NCBI RefSeq assembly: GCF_014836955.1
Contig: NZ_JACSPV010000012.1
Coordinates: forward strand, 1 to 64,000
Direction of reading: 5' to 3'
Source of the DNA: Bacillus norwichensis
Lineage (GTDB): Bacteria; Bacillota; Bacilli; Bacillales; Bacillaceae_C
DNA length: 64,000 bases
The notes beneath the pieces were generated by a model that searched no databases, had not been told where the DNA came from, and was given only the letters and a program-made list of their open reading frames with translations. Both the position numbers and the translations under genes were made by a program. Shown here in pieces: positions 34,079-42,928 of this stretch. Position 1 is the first letter of the stretch; every line of letters starts with the position of its first letter.

Positions 34079-35548
34079 ATGAGTACTGTTTCTGAAAAGA
34101 CGAAAACACTTGCGAATTTTATAAATGGACAATGGGTTAAATCAAAGACAGACAAATATGAAGATGTTCCAAATCCGGCAACTGGAGAAATTCTTGCCCG
34201 TGTTCCAATTTCTACAAAGGAGGATTTAGAAGAGGCGACAACCGCAGCAAAAAAGGCATTTAAGACATGGGGGAAAACCGCGGTTCCGCAAAGGGCGAGA
34301 ATCCTTTTTAAGTATCACCAGTTATTGATCAATGAGTGGGACGAACTGGCAAAATTGATCACCATCGAAAACGGCAAGAATTTTGCTGAAGCATATGGTG
34401 AAGTTCAAAGAGGAATTGAGTGTGTGGAGTTTGCTGCAGGAGCGCCAACATTGATGATGGGACATCAACTTCCTGATATTGCAACAAATATTGAATCCGG
34501 AATGTACCGTTATCCGCTTGGAGTAGTTGGAGGAATCACTCCGTTCAATTTCCCGATGATGGTTCCATGCTGGATGTTCCCGCTTGCGATTGCTGCTGGA
34601 AATACATTCATCCTGAAACCATCCGAAAGAACACCGCTTTTGGCAAATCGATTGGCAGAGCTTCTGAATGAAGCAGGTCTTCCTGAAGGAGTATTCAATA
34701 TCGTACACGGTGCACATGATATTGTAAATGGAATTTTGGAGCATCCTGATATTCCGGCTGTTTCATTTGTTGGATCACAACCAGTTGCCGAATACGTCTA
34801 CAAAACAGGCACTGCAAATGGCAAACGGGTTCAGGCATTGGCAGGAGCCAAAAACCATACGATTGTCCTTGAAGATGCAGATTTGGATTCTGCTGCAAAT
34901 AACATCTTTAATGCGGCCTTTGGTTCTGCAGGAGAGCGTTGCATGGCGTGCTCGGTTGTTGTTGCAGTTGACGATATTGCGGACGAGCTTGTGAAAAAGC
35001 TTGTTGAAAAATCTGACAGCATCAAAATGGGTGACGGAATGCAAGACGGTGTTTTCTTGGGACCAGTTATTCGTGACTCTCATAAAGCTAAAACACTCGG
35101 TTACATCGAATCAGGAATTGAGCAAGGCGCAACACTTGTCCGCGATGGACGTGAAGATCAATCTTTATCGGAAGGCGGTTACTTCGTCGGACCGACTATC
35201 TTTGAGAACGTAACAACCGATATGAAAATCTGGAAAGAGGAAATCTTTGCTCCTGTTCTTTCAGTCATTCGCGTTAAAGATTTGGATGAGGCAATCCAAT
35301 TAACGAACAAATCTGATTTTGCAAACGGCGCCTGCTTGTTCACAGACAGTGCCAAAGCTATCCGTAAGTTCAGAGAGGAAATTGATGCTGGTATGCTTGG
35401 AATTAATTTGGGTGTTCCTGCTCCAATGGCATTCTTCCCATTCTCTGGCTACAAGAAATCTTTCTACGGAGATTTGCACGCAAATGGACGCGATGGAATC
35501 GAGTTCTATACACGTAAGAAAATGGTTACCCAAAGGCATGCATATTAA
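34079..35548 (+). CDS. mmsA: Methylmalonate/malonate-semialdehyde dehydrogenase, CoA-acylating
   Basis: This 489-aa member of the ALDH superfamily converts malonate semialdehyde to acetyl-CoA (or methylmalonate semialdehyde to propionyl-CoA) plus CO2. The catalytic cysteine is Cys288 in GSAGERCMA. The general-base glutamate of ordinary ALDHs (E-L-G-G-K) is missing and the text reads ALAGAKNH, the hallmark of this CoA-dependent subfamily. SD TAGGAGGA precedes the ATG. IolA/MmsA paralogues serve inositol, valine or beta-alanine breakdown; the flanking omega-aminotransferase points to beta-alanine here. Confidence 0.94.
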   Translation: MSTVSEKTKTLANFINGQWVKSKTDKYEDVPNPATGEILARVPISTKEDLEEATTAAKKAFKTWGKTAVPQRARILFKYHQLLINEWDELAKLITIENGKNFAEAYGEVQRGIECVEFAAGAPTLMMGHQLPDIATNIESGMYRYPLGVVGGITPFNFPMMVPCWMFPLAIAAGNTFILKPSERTPLLANRLAELLNEAGLPEGVFNIVHGAHDIVNGILEHPDIPAVSFVGSQPVAEYVYKTGTANGKRVQALAGAKNHTIVLEDADLDSAANNIFNAAFGSAGERCMACSVVVAVDDIADELVKKLVEKSDSIKMGDGMQDGVFLGPVIRDSHKAKTLGYIESGIEQGATLVRDGREDQSLSEGGYFVGPTIFENVTTDMKIWKEEIFAPVLSVIRVKDLDEAIQLTNKSDFANGACLFTDSAKAIRKFREEIDAGMLGINLGVPAPMAFFPFSGYKKSFYGDLHANGRDGIEFYTRKKMVTQRHAY

Positions 35549-35559
35549 TACAGGGATGA

Positions 35560-35592
35560 AGGTTGGCCGCCTTTAATTGGCGGCCTTAACTC
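35560..35592 (+). terminator. mmsA terminator-like hairpin
   Basis: GGCCGCC (35565-35571) and GGCGGCC (35579-35585) form a perfect stem followed by TTAACTCTT, a weak T tract. Confidence 0.6.
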
Positions 35593-35730
35593 TTCCTAAT
35601 AAGTGGGGCTTGCGAAAAATAGTATAGAATTACGGCTTCCGTTTAATCTGCCATTCTATTAGTCTTAAACTGGTAAAGTCATAATTCAGGTAATGCTTCC
35701 TAATCGGTAATTAGACTTAAAAAGGCTGAT

Positions 35731-35915
35731 TTATTTAGTAGAAGTCTCCCACTTCTGTGGGGGTGAGATGAATGCATATAGGTTTGCATTCAGTGGCGGC
35801 AAACCCTGGCTGAAAAAAGTTAAACCCTCCGGCAGATACCACAGGTTTTCAGAGGGGATTTATCGAGTGAAGCTTAATAAAATCTGGGTGTAAATACGTC
35901 AAGGCACATTTGATA
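35731..35915. repeat. Interspersed AGAAGTCTCCCAC element, copy 2
   Basis: This is the longest of three copies. It starts TTTAGTAGAAGTCTCCCACT, forms a hairpin with GTGGGGGTGAG, then carries TTTGCATTCAGTGG, GTTAAACCCTCCGGCAGATA and CAGGTTTTCAGAGGGGATTT, ending near CATTTGAT. It lies in the mmsA to second aminotransferase gap (449 nt), which otherwise holds no gene. Confidence 0.75.
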
Positions 35916-35997
35916 TTAACATAAAAACACATAGACGGTTTGGTCTATCCATACAATTGTGGAAGAACCCAAGCTTAAAAAGGAAAGGGGTAAAACG

Positions 35998-37350
35998 ATG
36001 ACATCAGTTAAAACGGATACATTGGTTGAAAGAGACCGCCAAAATGTGTGGCATCATATATCTCCATTTAACGAAGCGAGCCCACCGACAGTTTTTACAG
36101 AAGCGAAAGGGGCTTGGATGACCGATCACAAAGGAAACAAGGTGTTGGATGGGATGGCGGGGCTGTGGTGCGTAAACGTCGGATATGGACGGGAAGAGCT
36201 GGCAAAAGCTGCTTATGATCAAATGATCAAAATGACTTATACTCCGATGACACAAAGTCATCAGCCTGCCATCGACTTGGCGGAGAAATTAAATGAATAT
36301 TTGGATGACGACTACATGATTTTCTATTCAAACAGTGGGTCTGACGCCAATGAGGTTGCTTTTAAGATTGCGAGACAATACCACCAGCAGAACGGTGAGT
36401 CTTCCAGATTTAAATTTATCTCTCGTTACCGCGCCTATCACGGAAGTTCCATGGGGGCATTGTCGGCAACCGGCCAGGCGTTAAGAAAATATAAGTATGA
36501 ACCATTAGTACCTGGATTTTTACACGTTGCACCGCCAGACAGCTATAGAAGGCCTGCAGGCATGTCCGTTGAGGAGTTCAACATTCAAAAAGCGCATGAA
36601 TTTGAAGAAAAAATCATCTGGGAACAAAAAGAAACAATCGCCGGAATCATTATGGAGCCTCTCATCACTGGTGGTGGGATTATCGTACCGCATCCGATTT
36701 ATATGGAAAAAGTTCAAGAGATTTGCAATAAGTACGGCGTTTTGTTGATCATTGATGAAGTTATTTGCGGGTTTGGCAGAACTGGCAAGATGTTCGGACA
36801 CAAGCATTATAAGGTAAAACCAGATATTATTTCAATGGCTAAAGGTTTGACAAGTGCCTACTTGCCGTTATCCGTCACGGCTGTTAGAAAAGACATTTAT
36901 GAAACTTTTAAAAAGAGTGAAGAAAACAGCCACTTCCGCCATGTGAACACATTTGGCGGAAATCCAGCAGCTTGTGCCTTAGCCTTGAAAAACTTGGAAA
37001 TTATGGAAAGAGAAAATCTAGTGGCTCGTTCCGCTGAGCTTGGAGAGCGCCTACAAACTGAGTTGGCTGAGCTGAATGATCATCCTTACATCGGCGACAT
37101 CCGAATCAAAGGATTTTTAATGGGAATGGAGATGGTAGAAGACAAGGAAACCAAAGAGCCTGCAACGAACGAAAGGGTCGGAAAAATTATTGCAGAGTGC
37201 AGGGCGAAAGGTTTGATTATTGGTAAAAATGGGGACACTGTTGCCGGATATAACAACATTTTAACTCTATCTCCTCCGCTTTCATGTACTGACGAAGATG
37301 TCAATTTTATTATTTCGACAATTACGGAAGTATTAAATAATAATAAATAA
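35998..37350 (+). CDS. Class III aminotransferase, omega-amino acid:pyruvate type
   Basis: This 450-aa PLP enzyme has YSNSGSDANEVAFKIARQ, RYRAYHGSSMGALSATG, LIIDEVICGFGRTGKMFG and PLP-lysine in SMAKGLTSAYLPL. It resembles beta-alanine or taurine:pyruvate aminotransferases. mmsA upstream would consume malonate semialdehyde from beta-alanine, and ald downstream would recycle alanine to pyruvate, so beta-alanine is the favoured substrate; taurine is an alternative since tpa-ald pairs are known. ATG at 35998 follows GGAAAGGGG; the frame is open to 35959. Confidence 0.9.
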   Translation: MTSVKTDTLVERDRQNVWHHISPFNEASPPTVFTEAKGAWMTDHKGNKVLDGMAGLWCVNVGYGREELAKAAYDQMIKMTYTPMTQSHQPAIDLAEKLNEYLDDDYMIFYSNSGSDANEVAFKIARQYHQQNGESSRFKFISRYRAYHGSSMGALSATGQALRKYKYEPLVPGFLHVAPPDSYRRPAGMSVEEFNIQKAHEFEEKIIWEQKETIAGIIMEPLITGGGIIVPHPIYMEKVQEICNKYGVLLIIDEVICGFGRTGKMFGHKHYKVKPDIISMAKGLTSAYLPLSVTAVRKDIYETFKKSEENSHFRHVNTFGGNPAACALALKNLEIMERENLVARSAELGERLQTELAELNDHPYIGDIRIKGFLMGMEMVEDKETKEPATNERVGKIIAECRAKGLIIGKNGDTVAGYNNILTLSPPLSCTDEDVNFIISTITEVLNNNK

Positions 37351-37372
37351 AAAGCAGGTTAAAATACTGTGT

Positions 37373-37400
37373 ACAGAGGTGTTTTCGACAACACCTCTGT
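37373..37400 (+). terminator. Hairpin between second aminotransferase gene and ald
   Basis: ACAGAGGTGTT and AACACCTCTGT are perfect 11-bp arms with a 6-nt loop. The following sequence GTTGTTCAC is only weakly T-rich, so it may be a poor terminator or a processing signal. Confidence 0.55.
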
Positions 37401-37497
37401 GTTGTTCACAAAAATGTTCTCTCAGGGGGCTTTCGTTAACTGAATTAAAGTGATATATTCTATTTGTGATAGTTAGAACATGTTAGGAGGAAGTAAT

Positions 37498-38610
37498 ATG
37501 ATTATTGGTGTACCTAAGGAGATTAAAAGTAACGAAAACCGTGTTGCTATGACACCGGCTGGAGCTTATACATTGTCACAAGCAGGCCATGAAGTACATA
37601 TTGAAACAGGTGCAGGGCTAGGCTCAAGCTTTACTGATGAGCAGTATGTTGAAGCTGGCGCGAAAATTGTCGACAGTGCTAAAGCAGCTTGGGACGCAGA
37701 AATGGTTATGAAAGTTAAAGAACCTCTTGAAGAAGAGTTTGGCTATTTCCGTGAAGGACTTATCCTTTTCACATATTTGCATCTTGCTGCAGAACCAGCA
37801 TTAACTAAAGCTCTTGTAGAGAAAAAAGTTGTTGCGATTGCTTACGAAACTGTACAGCTTCCAAATCGCTCACTTCCACTTCTTTCTCCAATGAGTGAAG
37901 TTGCAGGAAGAATGGCTACACAAATCGGTGCTCAATTCCTTTCCAAAACTTATGGAGGAAAAGGAAAACTTCTTGCTGGAATCCCAGGTGTAGAACGTGG
38001 AAAAGTAACAGTTATTGGTGGTGGACAAGCTGGTACAAACGCTGCGAAAATGGCAGTTGGGCTTGGTGCTGATGTAACAGTTATCGACTTGAGTGTTGAC
38101 CGTCTCCGTCAGCTTGACGATATTTTCGGCAACGATATTAAAACATTGGTTTCTAACCCATTCAACATTGCTAACGCAGTTAAAGAATCCGACCTAGTTG
38201 TTGGTGCGGTTCTTATCCCAGGAGCGAAAGCACCTAAACTTGTTTCAGAAGAAATGGTTAAATCCATGTCTCCAGGTTCTGTCCTTGTTGACATCGCGAT
38301 CGACCAAGGCGGTATCTTCGCTACTAGCGACAGAGTTACAACTCATGACAACCCAACTTATGAAAAACATGGCGTTGTTCACTATGCAGTTGCTAACATG
38401 CCTGGCGCTGTTCCACAAACATCAACTATGGGATTGACTAACGTAACAGTTCCTTATGCGCTTCAAATCGCTAACAAAGGCTACAAGCAAGCTTGCCAAG
38501 ATAACGAAGCTCTATTCAAAGGAATCAACGTTCTTGATGGAAAAGTTACATTCAAAGCAGTTGCTGATGATCTCGGATACGATTTCGTTGACGCAAAAGA
38601 ATTGCTTTAA
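37498..38610 (+). CDS. ald: Alanine dehydrogenase
   Basis: Ald interconverts L-alanine and pyruvate plus ammonia with NAD; in Bacillus it is also needed for normal sporulation on alanine. The 370-aa protein starts [20 protein letters not shown], has the substrate region [17 protein letters not shown] and HLAAEP, and the NAD-binding [29 protein letters not shown] supports the ATG at 37498. Next to an omega-aminotransferase it would regenerate the pyruvate acceptor. Confidence 0.97.
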   Translation: MIIGVPKEIKSNENRVAMTPAGAYTLSQAGHEVHIETGAGLGSSFTDEQYVEAGAKIVDSAKAAWDAEMVMKVKEPLEEEFGYFREGLILFTYLHLAAEPALTKALVEKKVVAIAYETVQLPNRSLPLLSPMSEVAGRMATQIGAQFLSKTYGGKGKLLAGIPGVERGKVTVIGGGQAGTNAAKMAVGLGADVTVIDLSVDRLRQLDDIFGNDIKTLVSNPFNIANAVKESDLVVGAVLIPGAKAPKLVSEEMVKSMSPGSVLVDIAIDQGGIFATSDRVTTHDNPTYEKHGVVHYAVANMPGAVPQTSTMGLTNVTVPYALQIANKGYKQACQDNEALFKGINVLDGKVTFKAVADDLGYDFVDAKELL

Positions 38611-38636
38611 TAAAGAAAAGCGCATAAGCGCTGAAG

Positions 38637-38676
38637 AAAACCCAAGCAGGCAATCTTTGTCTTCTTGGGTTTTTAT
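38637..38676 (+). terminator. ald terminator
   Basis: AAACCCAAG and CTTGGGTTT arms with a 16-nt loop followed by a T-rich tract. Confidence 0.8.
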
Positions 38677-38774
38677 ATGAGCTCAAGTTTGTTATCTGAA
38701 GTAAAAACAACTGCGGGGATCGAAATCCGCCAGTGCTTTTAATTGCCTTGATTTTGAAAAAGAAGTGAAATCAT

Positions 38775-38964
38775 TCGCACGATTAAATGGTGTTTCGCAC
38801 GATAATTAGGAAAATCGCACGATAAAACGAGAAATCGCACAATAATTGAAAAGATCGCCCGATAAACGAAAAGGTCGCACGATTAAATAGGAAATCGCAC
38901 GATAAACGAAAAGATCGCACGATTAAGCGAGATTTCGCACAATGAAATGAGATTCCGCACGATC
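38775..38964. repeat. Ten-unit tandem repeat with exact 20-bp period
   Basis: Units begin at 38775, 38795, 38815, 38835, 38855, 38875, 38895, 38915, 38935 and 38955. The core is TCGCACGATAAA followed by a variable GA-rich octamer; single units change to TCGCCC, TCGCACAAT or CCGCAC. Phase is never lost. It lies between convergent ald and the M24 peptidase gene. The reading frame on the minus strand through it is a by-product. Confidence 0.95.
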
Positions 38965-39011
38965 TCCATATTTTTTGCTTCATAAATCGTTTCCTGCACA
39001 CTTTCACATCT

Positions 39012-40106
39012 TTATTCGATGATTTGTAAAGTTTTTGGATATTGGGTTAAAACTTCAACGCCATTTTCTGTTACAAGCACATCATCTTCAATGCGCACCC
39101 CGGCAACTCCTGGGATGTAGATTCCAGGCTCAATTGTAAATACCATTCCAGTCTCCAGTTTCATTTCGTTGGTCTCTGTTAAGGAAGGGAATTCGTGTAC
39201 GCTGATTCCGAGACCATGACCGAGTCGGTGGGTGAAATATTCTCCGAAGCCAGCATCTCTGATAATATTCCTGGCGGTTTGATCCAGTTCTTTTGCTCTT
39301 ATCCCTGGTTTTGTTAATTTGACTGCTGCTTCTTCAGCTTTTAAAACCGTATCGTATATTTCTTTTTGTCTATTGGATATTTCCCCGAAGGCGAGTGTCC
39401 TAGTAATATCAGAACAATAGCCGTTGTAAATGACTCCTAAATCCATCAATACAAGCTGTCCCCGTTCTATTTTCGTCAAACCGGGGATTCCGTGTGGTGA
39501 GGCAGCATTCGCTCCAGCTAGGACGAGAGGATCGAATGACATTCCAGCGCTTTTTTTCTTGATTTCATATTCAATGGCAGCAATAATATCAAGCTCTGTT
39601 TTTCCTTCCGCCAGTTCGTTAGCACCGACTTCGACAGCAAAATCTACTAATTCGCATGCCTTCTTGATCGCTGCAACTTCCTGTTCATCCTTGACAAGGC
39701 GCAATTCGTTTAAGATATGATCAGCATTCACAAAATGAGTATATTCAAACCTGTTTGCCAGTTCTTCATATCTACTCACATTCAAATGATCCTTTTCTAC
39801 TGCCCACGACTGTACCTTTGGAATACGCGCTTTTATTCGCTCTTCTGCAAGGTTCCACGGATTGTCAGAGTCACTATATCCGAGAATTTCCTTATCCCAA
39901 CCTGAGCTCTTTGCATCATCTACTTCCATACCTGGACAAATGAGAAGAGGTTCATTGTCTTGAAAGACGACGAGCCCAAGCAGCCGTTCGTGCGGTTCAC
40001 ATCTGAATCTGGTAAGATAAAATACATTATCCGGCGAAGAGATGAAGGCTGCATCAATTTGTTGGTCCTTCAGCCATGAGATTAATTTTTCTAACCTGGA
40101 GTTCAT
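39012..40106 (-). CDS. M24-family Xaa-Pro aminopeptidase/dipeptidase
   Basis: This 364-aa protein has a creatinase-like N-terminal domain and a pita-bread catalytic domain. The metal ligands are visible: Asp in VLMDLGVIYNGY, Asp in CSDITRT, His in HRLGHGLGISVHE, Glu in EPGIYIPG and Glu in RIEDDVLV. It probably cleaves Xaa-Pro peptides in the cytoplasm. ATG at 40106 is chosen because AAGGGG lies nine bases upstream; the ATG at 40115 abuts that SD. It resembles B. subtilis YkvY/YqhT but I cannot choose a symbol. Confidence 0.9.
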   Translation of the reverse strand: MNSRLEKLISWLKDQQIDAAFISSPDNVFYLTRFRCEPHERLLGLVVFQDNEPLLICPGMEVDDAKSSGWDKEILGYSDSDNPWNLAEERIKARIPKVQSWAVEKDHLNVSRYEELANRFEYTHFVNADHILNELRLVKDEQEVAAIKKACELVDFAVEVGANELAEGKTELDIIAAIEYEIKKKSAGMSFDPLVLAGANAASPHGIPGLTKIERGQLVLMDLGVIYNGYCSDITRTLAFGEISNRQKEIYDTVLKAEEAAVKLTKPGIRAKELDQTARNIIRDAGFGEYFTHRLGHGLGISVHEFPSLTETNEMKLETGMVFTIEPGIYIPGVAGVRIEDDVLVTENGVEVLTQYPKTLQIIE

Positions 40107-40266
40107 AACTAACATCCCCTTGATTTCAATTACTTAATTTGAGATTAGCACTAGATAGTGAAAGAAACAAATAAGAAGGAAAACTATCGGAATACAGGAA
40201 GGAAAAAAGCAAGTTATCTCGAAATCAATTGGATAGGGATTTTAATTAAAGGAGTGTTGCAGTAAG

Positions 40267-40950
40267 ATGAAAGTCTCGTATCATGGGCATTCAGTGGTGA
40301 AAGTTGTAACAAATGGGAAAACAATTTTAATTGATCCTTTTATTACTGGAAATGAATTGACAGATTTAAAAGCAGAGAATGAAAATCCTGATGTGATTAT
40401 TTTAACGCATGGACATTCCGACCATGTCGGTGACACTGTTGAGCTTGCTAAAAGAAGCGGTTCACTCGTAATTGCACCGAATGAACTTGCAACATACATA
40501 GGGTGGCAAGGTGTGAATACGCATCCAATGCATATTGGAGGGGCGTATGAATTTGATTTTGGGAAAGTAAAATTCACGCCAGCTTTTCACGGCTCTGCTA
40601 TTTTTACTGATGATAAACAAATCATTTATTTGGGCATGCCTGCCGGAGTTTTATTGATGTCGGAAGGGAAAACGATTTATCATGCTGGAGATACCGCGCT
40701 GTATTCGGATATGAAATTGATTGGAGAGCGTCATCCTATTGATTTGGCCTTTTTGCCGATTGGTGACAATTTTACAATGGGGCCGGAGGATGCTGCGCTG
40801 GCAGCAGAATTTGTACAGGCTAAGACAGTTGTCCCAATCCACTACAATACATTCCCGCCTATTAAGCAGGACCCACAGCGCTTTATCGAATTACTAAAAG
40901 AGAATATTAACGGGAAAGTTATGAACCCTGGGGATTTAATCGAGCTATAA
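40267..40950 (+). CDS. ytkL: Metal-dependent hydrolase of UPF0173 family (YtkL)
   Basis: This 227-aa protein of the metallo-beta-lactamase fold has the zinc motif [11 protein letters not shown] (about residues 46-56), further metal-site histidines in TPAFHGSA and [12 protein letters not shown], and a late [12 protein letters not shown]. The substrate is unknown. SD AAAGGAGTG precedes the ATG. Position next to the arg/ack side and the ytoI-nrnA-dnaE side matches B. subtilis ytkL, so core synteny resumes here. Confidence 0.93.
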   Translation: MKVSYHGHSVVKVVTNGKTILIDPFITGNELTDLKAENENPDVIILTHGHSDHVGDTVELAKRSGSLVIAPNELATYIGWQGVNTHPMHIGGAYEFDFGKVKFTPAFHGSAIFTDDKQIIYLGMPAGVLLMSEGKTIYHAGDTALYSDMKLIGERHPIDLAFLPIGDNFTMGPEDAALAAEFVQAKTVVPIHYNTFPPIKQDPQRFIELLKENINGKVMNPGDLIEL

Positions 40951-40952
40951 GC

Positions 40953-41001
40953 AAATCCCTCTGCATATATTAATACCATTAGTTTATGCAGGGGGGATTT
41001 T
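40953..41001 (+). promoter_or_regulatory. Hairpin covering the ribosome binding site of the next gene
   Basis: AAATCCCTCTGCATA (40953-40967) pairs, with a bulge, with TATGCAGGGGGGATTT (40985-41000). The G-run of the 3' arm is the SD of the gene at 41002. It may be an inefficient terminator for ytkL that also hides the SD in read-through transcripts. Confidence 0.55.
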
Positions 41002-41244
41002 ATGAATAACCGTTATTTGCTCTGCCTTCTAATCTGCTCCGCTTTGACTTACTTTGCAGTACCTCGAATAGACCCAGCAGCTTCAGGGATGGAAGGGATA
41101 TTTGCAGTAAGTTGGCTGGCGTTTGCAATCCTTGTTTTTGCAGGGAACCTGGCAGCTCTTCTATTTCCTCATAGACATAGAAAGAGATATGCTGAGAATT
41201 CAGCAGGGGACAGAAAAAGAAAGGAACGCATGAGAGCAAACTAA
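41002..41244 (+). CDS. Small two-helix membrane protein, function unknown
   Basis: This 80-aa protein has a hydrophobic N-terminal segment (residues 5-20), a second helix (about 31-55) and a strongly basic tail ending HRHRKRYAENSAGDRKRKERMR. The ATG follows GGGGGGATTTT at SD distance, supporting a real gene. I do not recognise the family. The hairpin over its SD suggests translational control. Confidence 0.65.
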   Translation: MNNRYLLCLLICSALTYFAVPRIDPAASGMEGIFAVSWLAFAILVFAGNLAALLFPHRHRKRYAENSAGDRKRKERMRAN

Positions 41245-41326
41245 AAGAAAGAGAAAATTGATGAACCGGGCTTTTCACTATATAATAATCTTAATGATTG
41301 TACGGTAAATGAAAAGGGTGAAAAGC

Positions 41327-42637
41327 TTGTCGACAAAGCATGAACAAATCATTCGGCATATTGACGGATTGCCTGTAGGGGAAAAAATCTCTGTAAGGCA
41401 AATTGCAAAAGCGTTGAATGTCAGCGAAGGAACAGCCTACAGAGCTATAAAAGACGCTGAAAACAAGGGGTATGTAAGTACAATTGAACGGGTCGGAACG
41501 ATCCGGATAGAACAGAAGAAAAAAGAGAATATAGAGAAGCTCACATACGCAGAGGTTGTTAATATTATTGACGGCCAAGTATTGGGTGGAAGAGCCGGCC
41601 TTCATAAAACGCTCAACAAATTTGTGATTGGCGCCATGAAACTTGATGCAATGATGAGGTATACGGGTGCGAATAATCTGTTGATTGTTGGAAACCGGAC
41701 AAAAGCCCACGAATACGCATTAATGGCTGGTGCTGCAGTTTTAATAACTGGTGGCTTTGATACAGAAGACCATGTGAAAAAGCTTGCGGATGAGTTGGAG
41801 TTGCCAATTATTTCAACAAGTTATGACACTTTTACTGTGGCTGCTATGATCAACAGGGCTATCTACGACCAGTTAATCAAGAAAGAAATTATTCTGGTTG
41901 AGGATATTTTTATTCCTCTTGAAGATACCATTACGATTACAACAAAGGAAAAAGTATCAGACTGGTATAAAAAGAAGGAAATGTCCGATCACAGCCGTTA
42001 TCCGGTAGTTGATTTGAACAATAAGCTACAAGGGATAGTCACTGGGAAGGACGTCATCGGGCAGGATCCAGATGCAGGCATTGATAAAATGATGACGAAG
42101 AATCCAATCTCTGTTGGCAGAAAAACCAGCGTAGCCTCAGTCGCCCATATGATGATTTGGGAAGGAATCGAGGTGCTTCCGGTTGTAGATGAGCACCAAA
42201 GACTTGAAGGGATCATTAGTCGCCAAGATGTCTTGAAAGCGTTGCAAATGATCCAGCGTCAGCCACAGGTAGGAGAAACGATTGATGACACAATCTCAAA
42301 ACAGCTTTCCAACAGCAAATATGCAGGGGAGCCTTCCTTTACATTCGAGGTGACTCCGCAGATGACCAGTCAGCTGGGAACAATTTCCTACGGAGTTTTC
42401 TCGTCCATTATAGCCGAGGCCTCCAACAGACTATTCAGGCTACAGAAAAAAGGAGAGCTTGCTGTTGAAAGCATGACTATTTATTTCTTGAAACCGGTCC
42501 AAATGGATACAACTCTGGAAGTTGTCCCTAGAATATTGGAAGCTGGCCGTAAATTCGGGAAAGTGGATGTTGAAGCCTTCAATAATGGAGAAATTGTTGG
42601 GAAAGCGCTGATGATGTGCCGCTTGATTGATCGATAA
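41327..42637 (+). CDS. ytoI: YtoI: HTH, DRTGG, tandem CBS and hotdog domains
   Basis: This 436-aa protein has an N-terminal winged helix (KISVRQIAKALNVSEGTAYRAIKDAENKGYV), a DRTGG domain, two CBS domains (SRYPVVDLNNKLQGIVTGKDVI and IEVLPVVDEHQRLEGIISRQDVL) and a C-terminal hotdog thioesterase-like domain. It is probably a ligand-sensing regulator, the CBS pair suggesting an adenine nucleotide; function is unproven. TTG at 41327 gives MSTKHEQI and has AAGGGTGA upstream, so I prefer it to the ATG at 41309. Confidence 0.9.
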   Translation: MSTKHEQIIRHIDGLPVGEKISVRQIAKALNVSEGTAYRAIKDAENKGYVSTIERVGTIRIEQKKKENIEKLTYAEVVNIIDGQVLGGRAGLHKTLNKFVIGAMKLDAMMRYTGANNLLIVGNRTKAHEYALMAGAAVLITGGFDTEDHVKKLADELELPIISTSYDTFTVAAMINRAIYDQLIKKEIILVEDIFIPLEDTITITTKEKVSDWYKKKEMSDHSRYPVVDLNNKLQGIVTGKDVIGQDPDAGIDKMMTKNPISVGRKTSVASVAHMMIWEGIEVLPVVDEHQRLEGIISRQDVLKALQMIQRQPQVGETIDDTISKQLSNSKYAGEPSFTFEVTPQMTSQLGTISYGVFSSIIAEASNRLFRLQKKGELAVESMTIYFLKPVQMDTTLEVVPRILEAGRKFGKVDVEAFNNGEIVGKALMMCRLIDR

Positions 42638-42691
42638 TTCCGGAAAGTACAGGTACTCGTTGTATTGGACTGAAGCGCCTGGGTTTTTAAC

Positions 42692-42750
42692 TTCATTCAG
42701 TAGAAGTCTCCCACTCTGTAGGTGGTGAGATTTATCAAGCTGAGTTCGAG
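42692..42750. repeat. Interspersed AGAAGTCTCCCAC element, copy 3 (shortened)
   Basis: It begins TTCATTCAGTAGAAGTCTCC, keeps the hairpin (CCCACTCTGTAGGTGGTGAG) and then jumps to TTTATCAAGCTGAGTTCGAG, similar to the TCGAGCTTAAGCTCGA part of copy 1. It appears to be an internal-deletion derivative. It lies after ytoI. Confidence 0.6.
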
Positions 42751-42780
42751 AAAAAAGCCTTTGATACATCATCAAAGGCC
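42751..42780 (-). terminator. Orphan minus-strand terminator-like hairpin
   Basis: On the minus strand GCCTTTGAT and ATCAAAGGC with a 5-nt loop are followed by TTTTTT. No annotated minus-strand gene lies between it and the ytpI terminator. The 42781-42898 stretch is otherwise gene-free and GC-rich with several short stems. Confidence 0.5.
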
Positions 42781-42897
42781 CAGATTTGCTGGATAGCGGG
42801 ATCATGGGAAGGATGCCCGTGTTTTCGGTTATGCCCGCTCACGGGAGCGCGCTTTTTCACAAATAAATGTGACGCGCCGTTAATAAATGGTTCCAAC

Positions 42898-42925
42898 ATA
42901 AAAAGCCGCTTTTCAGCGGCTTTTC
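42898..42925. terminator. ytpI terminator
   Basis: AAAAGCCGCT and AGCGGCTTTT form a compact stem with T tracts on both strands. It can serve ytpI on the minus strand. Confidence 0.8.
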
Positions 42926-42928
42926 AAT

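Noticed and set aside
38775-38964. CRISPR array
   Set aside because: Repeat core is 12 bp with variable parts of about 8 bp, period 20 bp, and no cas genes are nearby.
38783-39007. Minus-strand open frame of 74 codons through the 20-bp array
   Set aside because: The sequence is produced by the tandem repeats, has no SD and low-complexity translation; not a gene.
41291-41710. 139-codon minus-strand frame opposite ytoI
   Set aside because: Antisense to a conserved gene, no SD and no domain.
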